This document shows, piece after piece, positions 55,583 through 64,000 of a stretch of 64,000 nt of DNA. The notes under the pieces were generated by a model. That model did no database searches and was not told the DNA's origin. It saw nothing but the letters and a program-made list of their open reading frames with translations. The position numbers were made by a program, and so were the translations under genes. The DNA comes from JACKDW01 sp964621785 (GTDB taxonomy: Bacteria > Myxococcota_A > Polyangia > Nannocystales > Nannocystaceae), in the NCBI GenBank assembly GCA_964621785.1, contig CAZUPD010000013.1, positions 31,823-95,822 on the forward strand, read 5' to 3'. How positions within the stretch are numbered: position 1 is the stretch's first letter; each line of letters opens with the position of its first letter.

Positions 55583-56818
55583 TTATCGATAGGACACCAG
55601 GACTGCCGACATATAGTAATACGGCTGCCCGTGCCCATCCTCGCAGGTCGCACCCGCCGTGCAACCGACACAGGGATCTGCGCCTGGCTTACACGTATTT
55701 TCGTAGGGGCTCATTCCGTAGGTCACCATCGCGGGCTGCCCGGCGACGATATCATTGGTGACATCTTCCTCCCACACGCGGACATCGGCACCTGGGCACC
55801 AACCTGCCCGGGGATAGGTCCAGGTGCCCTGTTGGCCAGGTACACCGGTCTCGGCACAATCGTCGCGCCACACCGTTCGTTGGTGAGCGTTGCTGTTGAC
55901 GAGGTACCCGTGCTCGAGTGGGCAAAACTCGGCACAATTATTGGTGTTGCCAAATCCGTGCCCCGTGATCAGGCTGCGAAGGGCAAACCCTGTGGCCTCG
56001 GCCGGAGTCGGTGTATTGACCGGATAGACCTGCCCTTCGGGTGGGTTGTCGGGATTGCCTGCACCGTAGTTGATGTACCAGAGCTTGCTGACATCGAGGA
56101 CCTCACGCGCTGGTACGCCGCCAGTAAATTGAACCAGGACATCTACGAGCCACCCTTCTCCTTGGTCGTGACCTGGGCCGACCCAGGTGTCGATGTGCAC
56201 GCGAAACGTGACATCACCCCGCAACAACGGGCGCAGATCGGTCACGTCGTAGTTCCACGTACCGCCGACGCGGTATGGCGTGATAAACCTGGCTACTTCG
56301 ACATAATCTTCATCTTCGGCACCCGGGGCGCGGACGACCCCGAGGGTCCCGTAGCGATCCCAATGGTCGCACAAGCCATTTGGGCAACTGAGCCCCAGTC
56401 CAAGGATGATACTTTCGTAGGTGAGTCCCTCTTCTGGGAAACTGACTTCGACATCGACCGTGCGCCGGTTTTCTGACCCAAAGTACACGTGCTCCTTGTC
56501 GAACACTGTGATCACCTCGTCCTCGCCCGGCACACCGGTGGTGCCTCCCTCGGTTTCGCTCGCGTCCGTGGTTGTCTCAGAATCTCCGGTCGTCTCGCTC
56601 GTCGCCGCGGTTGTGGTTTCGGTTGGCCCAGCAGTTGTTTCGCCGGATGTTCCGGTCGAGGTCGGAGTGGTCGTCGCGTTGTCGGAATCTCCCGTTGCCG
56701 TGTCGGAACCTCCACACGCGCACACAAGCATCGCCACGAGGGGGAGCTGTGTCGTGGTTGTCCAGACAGAGCGATTGCGTGGGGCCTTGCACGGGGTTTT
56801 TGTTCCAAAAAAAGTCAT
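55583..56818 (-). CDS. Secreted lipoprotein, PNGase F-like
   Basis: A 411-residue lipoprotein (lipobox VCAC near residue 35) with a Thr/Ser/Glu linker (residues ~40-95). The mature part shows peptide-N-glycosidase F marks: CDHWDR, DVTDLRPLLRG, SLITGHGFG, CAEFCPLEH and TWTYPRAGWCPG. PNGase F removes N-glycans from asparagine, using two Asp/Glu residues, with two eight-stranded beta domains. It is probably surface-attached and could strip host or prey glycoproteins. The catalytic residues cannot be assigned with certainty here. Confidence 0.82.
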   Translation of the reverse strand: MTFFGTKTPCKAPRNRSVWTTTTQLPLVAMLVCACGGSDTATGDSDNATTTPTSTGTSGETTAGPTETTTAATSETTGDSETTTDASETEGGTTGVPGEDEVITVFDKEHVYFGSENRRTVDVEVSFPEEGLTYESIILGLGLSCPNGLCDHWDRYGTLGVVRAPGAEDEDYVEVARFITPYRVGGTWNYDVTDLRPLLRGDVTFRVHIDTWVGPGHDQGEGWLVDVLVQFTGGVPAREVLDVSKLWYINYGAGNPDNPPEGQVYPVNTPTPAEATGFALRSLITGHGFGNTNNCAEFCPLEHGYLVNSNAHQRTVWRDDCAETGVPGQQGTWTYPRAGWCPGADVRVWEEDVTNDIVAGQPAMVTYGMSPYENTCKPGADPCVGCTAGATCEDGHGQPYYYMSAVLVSYR

Positions 56819-57198
56819 GTCGCCACTCCAAACCGCGATGATGCGATGGCGCGGATCTTATCAGCCCGCTGCTCGGTTCGGCAATCGCTACCTCGTTGGG
56901 GGAGGGTGTTTTGCTCACACACGGAGGAGGAACGGGCTCGGGTGGAGGCAACCGGTGAAACGGCCTGCGGTCCGATCTGGGCGAGGGGGCGGAGCGTGAG
57001 CAGCATTTACCTTGTACATTCAAGTAGATCAATGTCATTGGCTCGCGAGCCATACGTGAGGTCGTTTGTCGTCACGGAGGCGGACCCGTTCGTGTTCAGA
57101 CAAGACCGGTCGACCGCAGTGCATGATTTATATATGATGGTACATGTAATTTTTGGAGAGACGACGCTCCTGCGAGCCAACGGTCATTGTCCGGGGTG
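56819..57198. other. 380-bp intergenic region
   Basis: Space between two minus-strand lipoprotein genes. It contains AT-rich patches (TTTATATATGATGG, GTACATGTAATTTTTGG at about 57142-57158) that could be promoter material for the PNGase F-like gene. No gene or terminator was identified. Confidence 0.5.
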
Positions 57199-59007
57199 TT
57201 AGTAGAGTTGAACAAACCCGACGTCGGCCGGATGCTCATCGTCGCCGATCTGGACGACCTCGCCATAGCCGAGGGCGCTGTTGGATGGGTAGCCCCAACA
57301 ACGCAGACCACCGCCCTCCACGATCGCACACGTATGGCGTCCAGAGGTCGAGATGTCGAGTGCCTTGCCCCCGAGTTGAATGACGGGAACATCGCTCGGT
57401 AGCTCGTCGTCGCCGATGTCTTCGGTGTGCCCGAGGCCTAGCTGTCCCCAGTTGTTAAAGCCCCAGCAACGGACGTCGCCGCTCTCGAGCAATGCGCACG
57501 ACACATGCGTGCCGCAGGTGACTTTTGTGGCTGGCTCGCCGAGGCTCACCGGGCCGACTTCGGGATCTTCGTTGTCGCCGAGGTCATCGGTGTGGCCATA
57601 GCCGAGGTTGCCGTAGTGGTTGATTCCGAAGCACCGAACCTCGCCGCCGGTCTGGAGGATGCACGTGTGGTAGTGGGCAGCGGCGACTGCTTCGACGTCG
57701 GTGAACGCGAGCTTGGGGTAATCGATGGGATGGTCGTTGTCGCCGATGACCACCCCAAAACCGAGGCCTAACTGGCCGCTTTGGTTCGAACCCCAGCAGC
57801 GAACCGTGTCGCTTGCCAACAGGGCACACGTATGCGACAGGCCTGTCGCAACCGCCGTGGCTGGTTCACCCAACTGGATGGCAGCTTGGCTGCTGGGATG
57901 CTCATTGTCGCCGATGTTATTTTGATGGCCGTAGCCGAGGTTGCCGCTGTTGTGGCGGCCCCAGCAGCGGACGTCGCCGTTTTCGAGCACAGCACACGAG
58001 TGGTGATTCATGGCGGTGAGGGAGATGCTCGCCCCACCGAGCATCACCGGCGGGACGTCGCTGGGATGTTGGTTGTGGCCGACACTCATGGTGTTGGCGA
58101 GGCCTGTTTGGCCGAATGTGGCAACTCCCCAGCAACGGACGTCACCGTTGGCTAAGCGGGCACAGTTGTGATTGCTGCCAGCGGCGAGCTGGACGGCCGG
58201 GCCACCGAGATCGATCGGCGGGATCGAGGATGGGAGCTCGTTGTCACCGATTGGTTCGCTGAGGCCGGGGACGCCTAGTTGGGCAAGCACACCACTTCCC
58301 CAGCAGCGGACCACTCCTCCGCTGAGACGGACACAGGTGTTGGCACTCGAGGTTACGACCTCGAGGATTTCGGTGATCTTGCATTGAGATGTACAGCCGT
58401 TGGCTTCATCCGAGTCACCATCATCGCATGCCTCACCAGGATCGACGATCCCGTCGCCACACGTATCCGGCGCCTGCTCGCACAGTCCATCCAAGCAGAC
58501 GAGCTCTACCTCGCACACATCGTTTGGCAGGCAATCACAACCCTCGGTCCCCGGCTCACAGCCGGTATCGGTCGTGTCGGTTGTAGGGTCATCGGTTGTC
58601 GAATCTGTGGTCGACTCTGTTTCGCTGGTGGAGTCGGTCGAGTCCGTGGAGTCGGTCGAGTCCGTGGCATCGGTCGGGTCCGTGGTGGCATCGGTCGGGT
58701 CCGTGGTGGCATCGGTCGGGTCCGTGGTGGCATCAGTCGGGTCCGTGGTGGCATCGGTCGGGTCCGTGGTGGCATCGGTCGGGTCCGTGGTGGCATCGGT
58801 CACGCTCGTCGAGCCCGTCGCATCTGTCCCAGAATCTGAGTCCGTCGTGAAAGTCGTTGAGGCGGTCGCCTCCGTCGTCTCACCCGTACCGGCGCTCGTG
58901 TCCTCGCCGGTCGTTCGCCCGTCCGACTCGTTGCCAGTCGAACTGCCGCAGCCGAGCGCCAAGGAGAACGTGATGAGGGGCAGGAACAAACAACGCCGCA
59001 TGTTCAC
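57199..59007 (-). CDS. Lipoprotein with RCC1-like repeats
   Basis: A 602-residue lipoprotein (lipobox ALGC near residue 20). A Thr/Asp/Pro linker contains six DATTDPT units, then a Cys-rich segment with one DUF4215-type repeat (CGDGIVDPGEACDDGD). Seven RCC1-type repeats follow, with SCA or HTC(A/I) then RCWG (RCFG once), forming a seven-bladed propeller. RCC1-like repeats outside the nucleus occur in secreted myxobacterial proteins. The role is likely binding rather than catalysis. GTG 59007 or ATG 59001 is the start. Confidence 0.88.
   Translation of the reverse strand: MNMRRCLFLPLITFSLALGCGSSTGNESDGRTTGEDTSAGTGETTEATASTTFTTDSDSGTDATGSTSVTDATTDPTDATTDPTDATTDPTDATTDPTDATTDPTDATTDPTDATDSTDSTDSTDSTSETESTTDSTTDDPTTDTTDTGCEPGTEGCDCLPNDVCEVELVCLDGLCEQAPDTCGDGIVDPGEACDDGDSDEANGCTSQCKITEILEVVTSSANTCVRLSGGVVRCWGSGVLAQLGVPGLSEPIGDNELPSSIPPIDLGGPAVQLAAGSNHNCARLANGDVRCWGVATFGQTGLANTMSVGHNQHPSDVPPVMLGGASISLTAMNHHSCAVLENGDVRCWGRHNSGNLGYGHQNNIGDNEHPSSQAAIQLGEPATAVATGLSHTCALLASDTVRCWGSNQSGQLGLGFGVVIGDNDHPIDYPKLAFTDVEAVAAAHYHTCILQTGGEVRCFGINHYGNLGYGHTDDLGDNEDPEVGPVSLGEPATKVTCGTHVSCALLESGDVRCWGFNNWGQLGLGHTEDIGDDELPSDVPVIQLGGKALDISTSGRHTCAIVEGGGLRCWGYPSNSALGYGEVVQIGDDEHPADVGFVQLY
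58674..58799 (-). repeat. Six 21-bp tandem units coding DATTDPT
   Basis: Six units of GTCGGGTCCGTGGTGGCATC plus one base on the + strand, nearly identical (one unit differs by A for G near 58735). They encode the linker of the RCC1-like lipoprotein. Near-identity at third bases indicates recent expansion, so copy number is likely to vary. Confidence 0.9.
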
Positions 59008-59185
59008 GACTATACAGGACCCGGCAGTCGCCGTCCGATCGGAATGAGAACGGCGCGATGGTGGTCGCTCGCAGGCCCTTGGTACAAGGATCCCTCGGTC
59101 CCAAAGCCCGGTATCACCGATTGACGTCGAGCTTGATTGTCACAATCGTTTTGGCGGTCCTGTACAAAGAGCAGCGACCGCAAGG

Positions 59186-60637
59186 CTAATGTGTGTGTAC
59201 CTCGATTGTGTCGGGGCCGACGCGGACTGTAAACAGCGGGAGGTCAGGTGCGAGGTAGCCGAGTGTACTTTTCAGCTGTGAGTGTGCAAGCGTTTTGAGT
59301 TGCGCACGAAAGTCGTCGAGAACCAGCCCCTGTAGGACATCGTGCTCGGCGAAGAATTGTGCCTGTTGCTCGCGGATGAAAGTCGCGACCTGTGGGTGGT
59401 AGACAAACATCGTGCGGCCTCCGTAGCGGGGAGGGATCGCGGGTACACGGGTATACGCGTGAATCGAGTTCGGAACCTCAACGGTGAGGACCGCTCCTTC
59501 GTGGTGTTCTCCGTCGAGTACGACATAGTGAAGCCGACGCTCGCCACCCCACAACTCGCGGAAGAACACCGCGATCAGCTCGCGGGCGAGTTCGCTGCGA
59601 ACTCGATATTCGTCAGGGTGTTCGAGGATCAGCTTGAGGTGTCCGCAGCCTACAAATTCCGGCTTGACGAGGAGTTCGAGGAGCTCGCGCTCAGCCTTTC
59701 GAGGAGGTCGAAGGACGGCTCCGAGAACTTCCTCGATGCTCGCGTCGGCGGCGAGTTTTAGGTCGGCGATCGGATGGCGGACCAGCGCGTCGCGTAGCTG
59801 CTCGAGTGCCTGTGTATCCGTGTGCATGTAAAAGTCGCCAAACGCCACCGTATGATCGACAAACAACGTGTGTAGCTCCTCGCGCCCGAGCGGGAGTTTG
59901 CGTGTTTGTTCATACACCGTCAGTGCGAGCAATAACTCGCCCATATCACCACCTGGCGTACCCAAGACGGCGTGGTCGTCGCGACCATCGACACAGGCTG
60001 TTTGCCCGTGGAGCATCAATGCTGCAACTTTGACCCGACGCAGCTGTGCCGGATCGCCGAGGTGTGCTCTGATGTTTTCCGCCGTCAGCGGGCCTTCGAG
60101 CTCATCGGGTGTTCTTGACGGGCGTACAGGTGTTCTTGCTGCCGGGGAGAGCTCGCGCTCATTCCCCGCAAGACCCCAGGCCAACATTCCGCCGGTCATC
60201 GACGCCACCGAGCGAAACCCCAACTCTTCGAGTAAGCGGACCGCCCGGGCCGAGCGGCGACCCGAACGGCAAACGAGAACGATCGGTACGGTTGGGTCCC
60301 AGGTGATGGCGGACTTTGTCAGCTGACCCATCGGGATCCATTCGATTCCTGCGATATGACCTTCGGGACCTGTATACTCGGAATGCTCGCGAATATCGAG
60401 CAGACGTGTTTGGCAGCCATACTTACGAACCCATTCGACACTCACTTCGGGAACACCCCCGGGAGCCCGCTCAAACACGTCAGCACCGGGGGCGAGAGGC
60501 TCACACGTATGTTCCTGCTTTGCAGGGGGGGGCGCCTCGACAGGTGTAACATCGGAGGTGGAAGTCGGGGGCTGGCAGGCGAACAAAGAGAGCAGCAACC
60601 CCAAAGGCAGATATTCTTGTAGATGCTTCATTTCCAC
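59186..60637 (-). CDS. Rhodanese-domain lipoprotein with unknown C-terminal domain
   Basis: A 483-residue lipoprotein (lipobox SLFAC near residue 21). Residues ~65-165 are a rhodanese domain with the active-site loop VCRSGRRSARAV (Cys) and GMLAWGLAG at its end. It would move or hold sulfane sulfur outside the inner membrane. The C-terminal ~300 residues (from HGQTACVDGRDDHAVLGTPG) are not recognised; they contain a GCGHLK loop and Glu/His motifs reminiscent of a metal site. GTG 60637 or ATG 60631 is the start. Confidence 0.85.
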   Translation of the reverse strand: MEMKHLQEYLPLGLLLSLFACQPPTSTSDVTPVEAPPPAKQEHTCEPLAPGADVFERAPGGVPEVSVEWVRKYGCQTRLLDIREHSEYTGPEGHIAGIEWIPMGQLTKSAITWDPTVPIVLVCRSGRRSARAVRLLEELGFRSVASMTGGMLAWGLAGNERELSPAARTPVRPSRTPDELEGPLTAENIRAHLGDPAQLRRVKVAALMLHGQTACVDGRDDHAVLGTPGGDMGELLLALTVYEQTRKLPLGREELHTLFVDHTVAFGDFYMHTDTQALEQLRDALVRHPIADLKLAADASIEEVLGAVLRPPRKAERELLELLVKPEFVGCGHLKLILEHPDEYRVRSELARELIAVFFRELWGGERRLHYVVLDGEHHEGAVLTVEVPNSIHAYTRVPAIPPRYGGRTMFVYHPQVATFIREQQAQFFAEHDVLQGLVLDDFRAQLKTLAHSQLKSTLGYLAPDLPLFTVRVGPDTIEVHTH

Positions 60638-61241
60638 GTCGTCGAGAACGAATATTCAAGAATCTTGCCATGTCACCTTGTCCTCAAAACCGCGATTGCT
60701 GGAAATTTGGACCACTCTTTGTCGCTGCGAATCCAAATGTTTCAAGATGTAGGCTCATGGACGAAACAACATGAACCCCGTCGGGACGTGGGTCGACGAC
60801 CACGATATGTTTCTTTTCAACGAAATATCGTTGATTTCCATGACCGAAATATCGTTGATTTCCAAATTAATCCAGTGAAATCAAAAGGCATGAACCTTGC
60901 TGTACGATGCATCGCTCGTCCTCGAAGAGAATCGGACATGGCGCGGAACCACCCTTACATTGACGACGACACGGACCGATGTCAAATCGGCGCGGTGGCA
61001 AAACAGCGCCCACATTCGATCGCCGTCGCGTTGTTCGGGTCCAAGAACTTGTACGGTACGATCATGGGGCGGCACGTCTGTCGAGTCGGCATTCGCCATT
61101 TGTGCATTGGTGAATGCCTTGAACAACCGGAGAATCTTGTTGTGAGCAACCGGCCGTTGCCGAACTGCCTTGAATGGGTAGGGCTTGATATCGGCCGTAC
61201 GCACGAGATATGCTCCGCCCGCGTACACAAACGGAGATACG
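60638..61241. other. 604-bp intergenic region ahead of katG
   Basis: Divergent promoter space between the rhodanese lipoprotein and katG. It is AT-richer than neighbouring genes and holds a pair of direct repeats (60821-60864). Several short frames (for example from 60623) lack ribosome sites and reflect the low GC rather than genes. Confidence 0.65.
60819..60864. promoter_or_regulatory. Two 20-bp operator-like repeats before katG
   Basis: CGAAATATCGTTGATTTCCA occurs exactly at 60821-60840 and again at 60845-60864, 24 bases apart. The first copy is inside a perfect inverted repeat, CAACGA-AATA-TCGTTG (60819-60834). The second has the same core with one arm changed. The spacing and symmetry suit a dimeric regulator that binds tandem sites, such as a peroxide or metal sensor for katG. 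They are about 380 bases from the katG start. Confidence 0.55.
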
Positions 61242-63428
61242 ATGGAAAACAAAGCCAAATGTCCTGTGATGCATGGTGGCCACCGCCACCTCGCCGGTGG
61301 ATCGACGTCCAATCAGCACTGGTGGCCGAATCAACTCAACCTCAAGGTACTTCACAAAAGTACACCTGATCCGCTGGCGGCGGATTTTCGCTACGACAAA
61401 GCATTCCAAAGTCTCGACTTCGGTGCCCTCAAGCGGGACCTCGAGCAATTGATGACGGCATCGCAGGACTGGTGGCCAGCCGACTACGGGCACTACGGGC
61501 CATTGTTCATTCGTATGGCGTGGCACAGTGCCGGTACCTACCGGATCCATGACGGCCGTGGCGGCGCATCGTCGGGGAGCCAGCGGTTTGCCCCGCTCAA
61601 CAGTTGGCCTGACAATGTCAACCTCGACAAAGCCCGGCGTTTGCTCTGGCCGATCAAACGCAAGTACGGACAAAAAATTTCATGGGCCGATCTCATGATC
61701 CTCGCGGGTAATTGTGCCCTCGAGTCGATGGGGTTGAAAACCTTCGGTTTCGGAGGTGGGCGTGAGGACGTCTGGGAGCCCGAAGAGGACATTTATTGGG
61801 GCCCAGAAGCCGAGTGGCTCGGCGACGAGCGCTACACCGGCGATCGCGAACTCGACAATCCCCTCGCCGCGGTGCAAATGGGGCTCATCTACGTCAATCC
61901 GGAGGGCCCAAACGGCACCCCCGATCCACTCGCGTCGGCCAAAGACATCCGCGAGACCTTCGCCCGCATGGCGATGGATGATTACGAGACCGTCGCGCTG
62001 GTCGCCGGCGGGCACACGTTTGGCAAGTGTCACGGGGCCGAAGATCCAGGCAAGTACGTCGACCCAGAACCAGAGGGGGCGAGCCTCGAACAGCAAGGAC
62101 TCGGTTGGAGCAACAGCTTCGGCAGTGGCAATGCGCAGTACACGATTTCTAGCGGGATCGAGGGTGCATGGACGACAAACCCCATCAAGTGGGATTCCAA
62201 CTATTTGGAGAACCTGTTCAAGTACGAGTGGAAATTGGTCAAAAGTCCCGCGGGGGCACACCAGTGGGTGCCAAAAGATGTAGCTGCAAAAACAACAGTG
62301 CCCGATGCTCACGAGGCCGGCAAAACGCACGCGCCGATGATGACCACGGCAGACCTCGGACTCAAGGTTGATCCCGCCTATGCGAAGATCGCCAAACACT
62401 TCCTCGAGCATCCACAGGAGTTTGCCGACGCGTTCGCCAAGGCTTGGTATAAGCTGACCCACCGGGATATGGGACCGGTTTCACGCTACCTCGGTCCCGA
62501 AGTTCCCAAGCAGGCGTTGGTGTGGCAAGATCCGGTCCCCGAAGTTGATCATACACTGATTGATGCCGGAGATATCACTGCGCTCAAGGTCAAAATTCTC
62601 ACTTCTGGGTTGTCGGTCTCACAACTCGTTGCAACTGCATGGGCTTCGGCATCGACCTTCCGGGGAAGTGACAAGCGCGGAGGTGCAAACGGAGCTCGGA
62701 TTCGCCTCGCACCACAGAGAGATTGGGAGGCGAATGCCGGGTTGGGGAACGTGGTCGAAGCGTTGCAGACGATCCAAAACGACTTCAACAACGCCGCGTC
62801 CGCGGGAAAAAGAGTTTCCCTCGCCGACCTCATCGTGTTGGGAGGTTGCGCCGCAGTTGAACAGGCCGCCAAGAATGCCGGCGTTGAGATCGAAGTACCA
62901 TTCAGCCCAGGGCGGACCGACGCTTCGCAGGACCAGACCGATGTCGCGTCATTTGCCGTACTCGAGCCAAAAGCAGATGGATTTCGCAACTACTACGGAA
63001 GCCAAGCCAAGCGTCCTGCTGAGGAGTACCTCATCGATCGGGCGCAGTTGTTGACATTGAGCGCCCCCGAAATGACCGTACTCATCGGCGGAATGAGGGT
63101 CCTCCAAACAAATCACGGTTCGTCCAAGCACGGCGTGTTCACCGACCGCCCCGAAGTGTTGACCAACGACTTCTTCGTCAACTTGCTGGATATGAGCACA
63201 CAGTGGATACCAGCGCAGGACGGTGTCTACGAGGGCCGGTGCCGCAAAAGTGGCGAAGTCAAGTGGAGTGGTACCCGCGTCGACCTCGTGTTTGGCTCAA
63301 ACTCCCAGCTGCGAGCCCTCGCCGAGGTCTACGCATCCGACGATGCCACCGAGACGTTTGTCCACGACTTCGTCGCTGTGTGGGCAAAAGTGATGGAGCT
63401 CGATCGGTTTGACTTGCGCAGGCCGTAG
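61242..63428 (+). CDS. katG: Catalase-peroxidase
   Basis: A 728-residue haem enzyme that destroys hydrogen peroxide. The distal site has Arg91, Trp94 and His95 (RMAWHSAGTYR). The Met-Tyr-Trp crosslink residues are Trp94, Tyr217 (LIYVNPEGP) and Met243. The proximal His258 lies in GGHTFGKCHG. The second, inactive half-domain follows. Length is normal. ATG 61242 has GGAGA six bases upstream. Two exact dispersed palindromes lie at 62279 and 62630. Confidence 0.96.
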   Translation: MENKAKCPVMHGGHRHLAGGSTSNQHWWPNQLNLKVLHKSTPDPLAADFRYDKAFQSLDFGALKRDLEQLMTASQDWWPADYGHYGPLFIRMAWHSAGTYRIHDGRGGASSGSQRFAPLNSWPDNVNLDKARRLLWPIKRKYGQKISWADLMILAGNCALESMGLKTFGFGGGREDVWEPEEDIYWGPEAEWLGDERYTGDRELDNPLAAVQMGLIYVNPEGPNGTPDPLASAKDIRETFARMAMDDYETVALVAGGHTFGKCHGAEDPGKYVDPEPEGASLEQQGLGWSNSFGSGNAQYTISSGIEGAWTTNPIKWDSNYLENLFKYEWKLVKSPAGAHQWVPKDVAAKTTVPDAHEAGKTHAPMMTTADLGLKVDPAYAKIAKHFLEHPQEFADAFAKAWYKLTHRDMGPVSRYLGPEVPKQALVWQDPVPEVDHTLIDAGDITALKVKILTSGLSVSQLVATAWASASTFRGSDKRGGANGARIRLAPQRDWEANAGLGNVVEALQTIQNDFNNAASAGKRVSLADLIVLGGCAAVEQAAKNAGVEIEVPFSPGRTDASQDQTDVASFAVLEPKADGFRNYYGSQAKRPAEEYLIDRAQLLTLSAPEMTVLIGGMRVLQTNHGSSKHGVFTDRPEVLTNDFFVNLLDMSTQWIPAQDGVYEGRCRKSGEVKWSGTRVDLVFGSNSQLRALAEVYASDDATETFVHDFVAVWAKVMELDRFDLRRP

Positions 63429-63472
63429 TGGCTGTGGTCCCCGTGATTTCATTGCGGGGAAGATCGATACGC

Positions 63473-63505
63473 GAAACCACGGGTTGACCAATCCGTGGTT
63501 TCTTG
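63473..63505 (+). terminator. Terminator after katG
   Basis: A 10-bp stem (GAAACCACGG at 63473-63482 and its complement at 63493-63502) has a 10-base loop and is followed by TTGT. It lies 45 bases after the katG stop. Confidence 0.75.
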
Positions 63506-63649
63506 TATCGGTAGAGATGATGTTTTCCGGGAATGCGCGGAATCATAGTCTTGTGCAACTTGAGTTTCCCAACCTGAGTAAGTGCTCCTAACACATGTAC
63601 AGCGGTTGAAAAACAGGATTCGACGCGGCCGGTGTGATACCCATCGCCC

Positions 63650-64000
63650 GTGCACCTCCGAAAGCGAACTGACTACACATCCATGTTCTTCCTCGCGGTT
63701 GGGTTATCCGTTGGACTCGAGGCCTGCGGATCGGACTCTGAAGGAGCGACGGATACGTCGGCGGAAACCTCTAGCTCGAGCGGCGGAGACTGCCGACCGG
63801 GGACAATCGCGTGCCCGTGCTTTGAGGGAACTTGCGATGTCGGACTACAATGTATCGAGGACGTTTGTTACGGCGACGATGGGAGCGGAAGTAGCAGCGA
63901 GGGGATGAGCGAAGCTGGCTCCGATAGCGATAGCGCGACGGGGGTTGGCGACGGGGACGGAGATGGCGACGGGGACGGAGATGGCGACGGGGACGGAGAT
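63650..64000 (+). CDS. Lipoprotein with cysteine cluster and Asp-Gly repeat (partial, runs off the end)
   Basis: The frame is open to the right edge (117 codons). GTG 63650 gives a Lys/Arg-containing n-region, a hydrophobic core and the lipobox GLEAC near residue 26. ATG 63683 is a shorter alternative. The mature part has a Ser/Thr/Glu linker, a Cys-rich segment (CRPGTIACPCFEGTC...CIEDVC) and a final Gly-Asp repeat. The rest of the gene lies outside the window. Confidence 0.7.
   Translation, partial: MHLRKRTDYTSMFFLAVGLSVGLEACGSDSEGATDTSAETSSSSGGDCRPGTIACPCFEGTCDVGLQCIEDVCYGDDGSGSSSEGMSEAGSDSDSATGVGDGDGDGDGDGDGDGDGD
63947..64000 (+). repeat. 18-bp tandem repeat coding Gly-Asp-Gly-Asp-Gly-Asp
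   Basis: Three exact units of GGCGACGGGGACGGAGAT run to the last base of the window. The Gly-Asp repeat resembles calcium-binding acidic repeats. The number of units is unknown because the window ends inside the array. Confidence 0.9.

Noticed and set aside
60623..61369. 248-codon frame before and into katG
   Set aside because: It overlaps the katG start in another frame, lacks a ribosome site and covers an AT-richer regulatory region with operator-like repeats.

Overview
The window is high-GC bacterial chromosome that reads like a member of the Myxococcota, most likely a Nannocystineae relative. The grounds are ten lipoprotein-type reading frames with Ser/Thr/Asp linkers built on TDPT/DATTDP units, DUF4215-type cysteine-rich repeats (CGDG...CDDGN), an AgmX/PglI-like tail, a TIGR04563-like small protein, a Ser/Thr kinase fused to WD40 repeats, and the overall codon use. 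No rRNA, CRISPR array, transposase, integrase or phage gene is visible.

Layout. 0-7 kb: exported protein, thioredoxin, a haem-synthesis block (HemX-like, hemA, hemC) and small lipoproteins. 7-15 kb: a very large lipoprotein with a TolB-like propeller and an amidohydrolase domain, an FMN reductase, a DprE1/DprE2-like oxidase-reductase pair and an epimerase. 15-19.5 kb: hydrolase, small ribbon-helix-helix-like protein, TetR, DksA-type zinc finger, Lgt-like protein, tRNA-Met. 19.7-25.7 kb: short-chain acyl-CoA cluster (thiolase, 3-hydroxyacyl-CoA dehydrogenase, crotonase, two acyl-CoA dehydrogenases). 25.7-34.5 kb: secreted lipoproteins, a coupled SDR/Baeyer-Villiger-type pair and a Ppx/GppA phosphatase. 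34.6-41.4 kb: WD40 kinase, polyphosphate kinase, SixA. 41.5-52.9 kb: tRNA-Leu, uvrA, flavin reductase-like protein, HMG-CoA lyase, a Q-rich MshEN-type protein, and a cysteine desulfurase-mnmA-rnc run. 53-64 kb: S-formylglutathione hydrolase, orphan macrodomain, PNGase F-like, RCC1-like and rhodanese lipoproteins, katG.

How genes work together. HemX/HemA/HemC lead from glutamyl-tRNA to hydroxymethylbilane. The acyl-CoA cluster interconverts acetyl-CoA and butyryl-CoA. SixA and Ppk are adjacent, with Ppx/GppA nearby, so polyphosphate making and breaking are close together. The cysteine desulfurase probably feeds sulfur to MnmA.

The most unusual signal is not a gene. A 10-bp degenerate palindrome, TGYANNTRCA, occurs exactly 35 times by my reading, against about two expected for an assumed GC near 63%. 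Most copies lie inside genes and are written with AT-ending codons that neighbouring sequence avoids. A second is a 48-bp imperfect direct repeat of the ppk 3' end that brackets the WD40 kinase gene like an integration scar.
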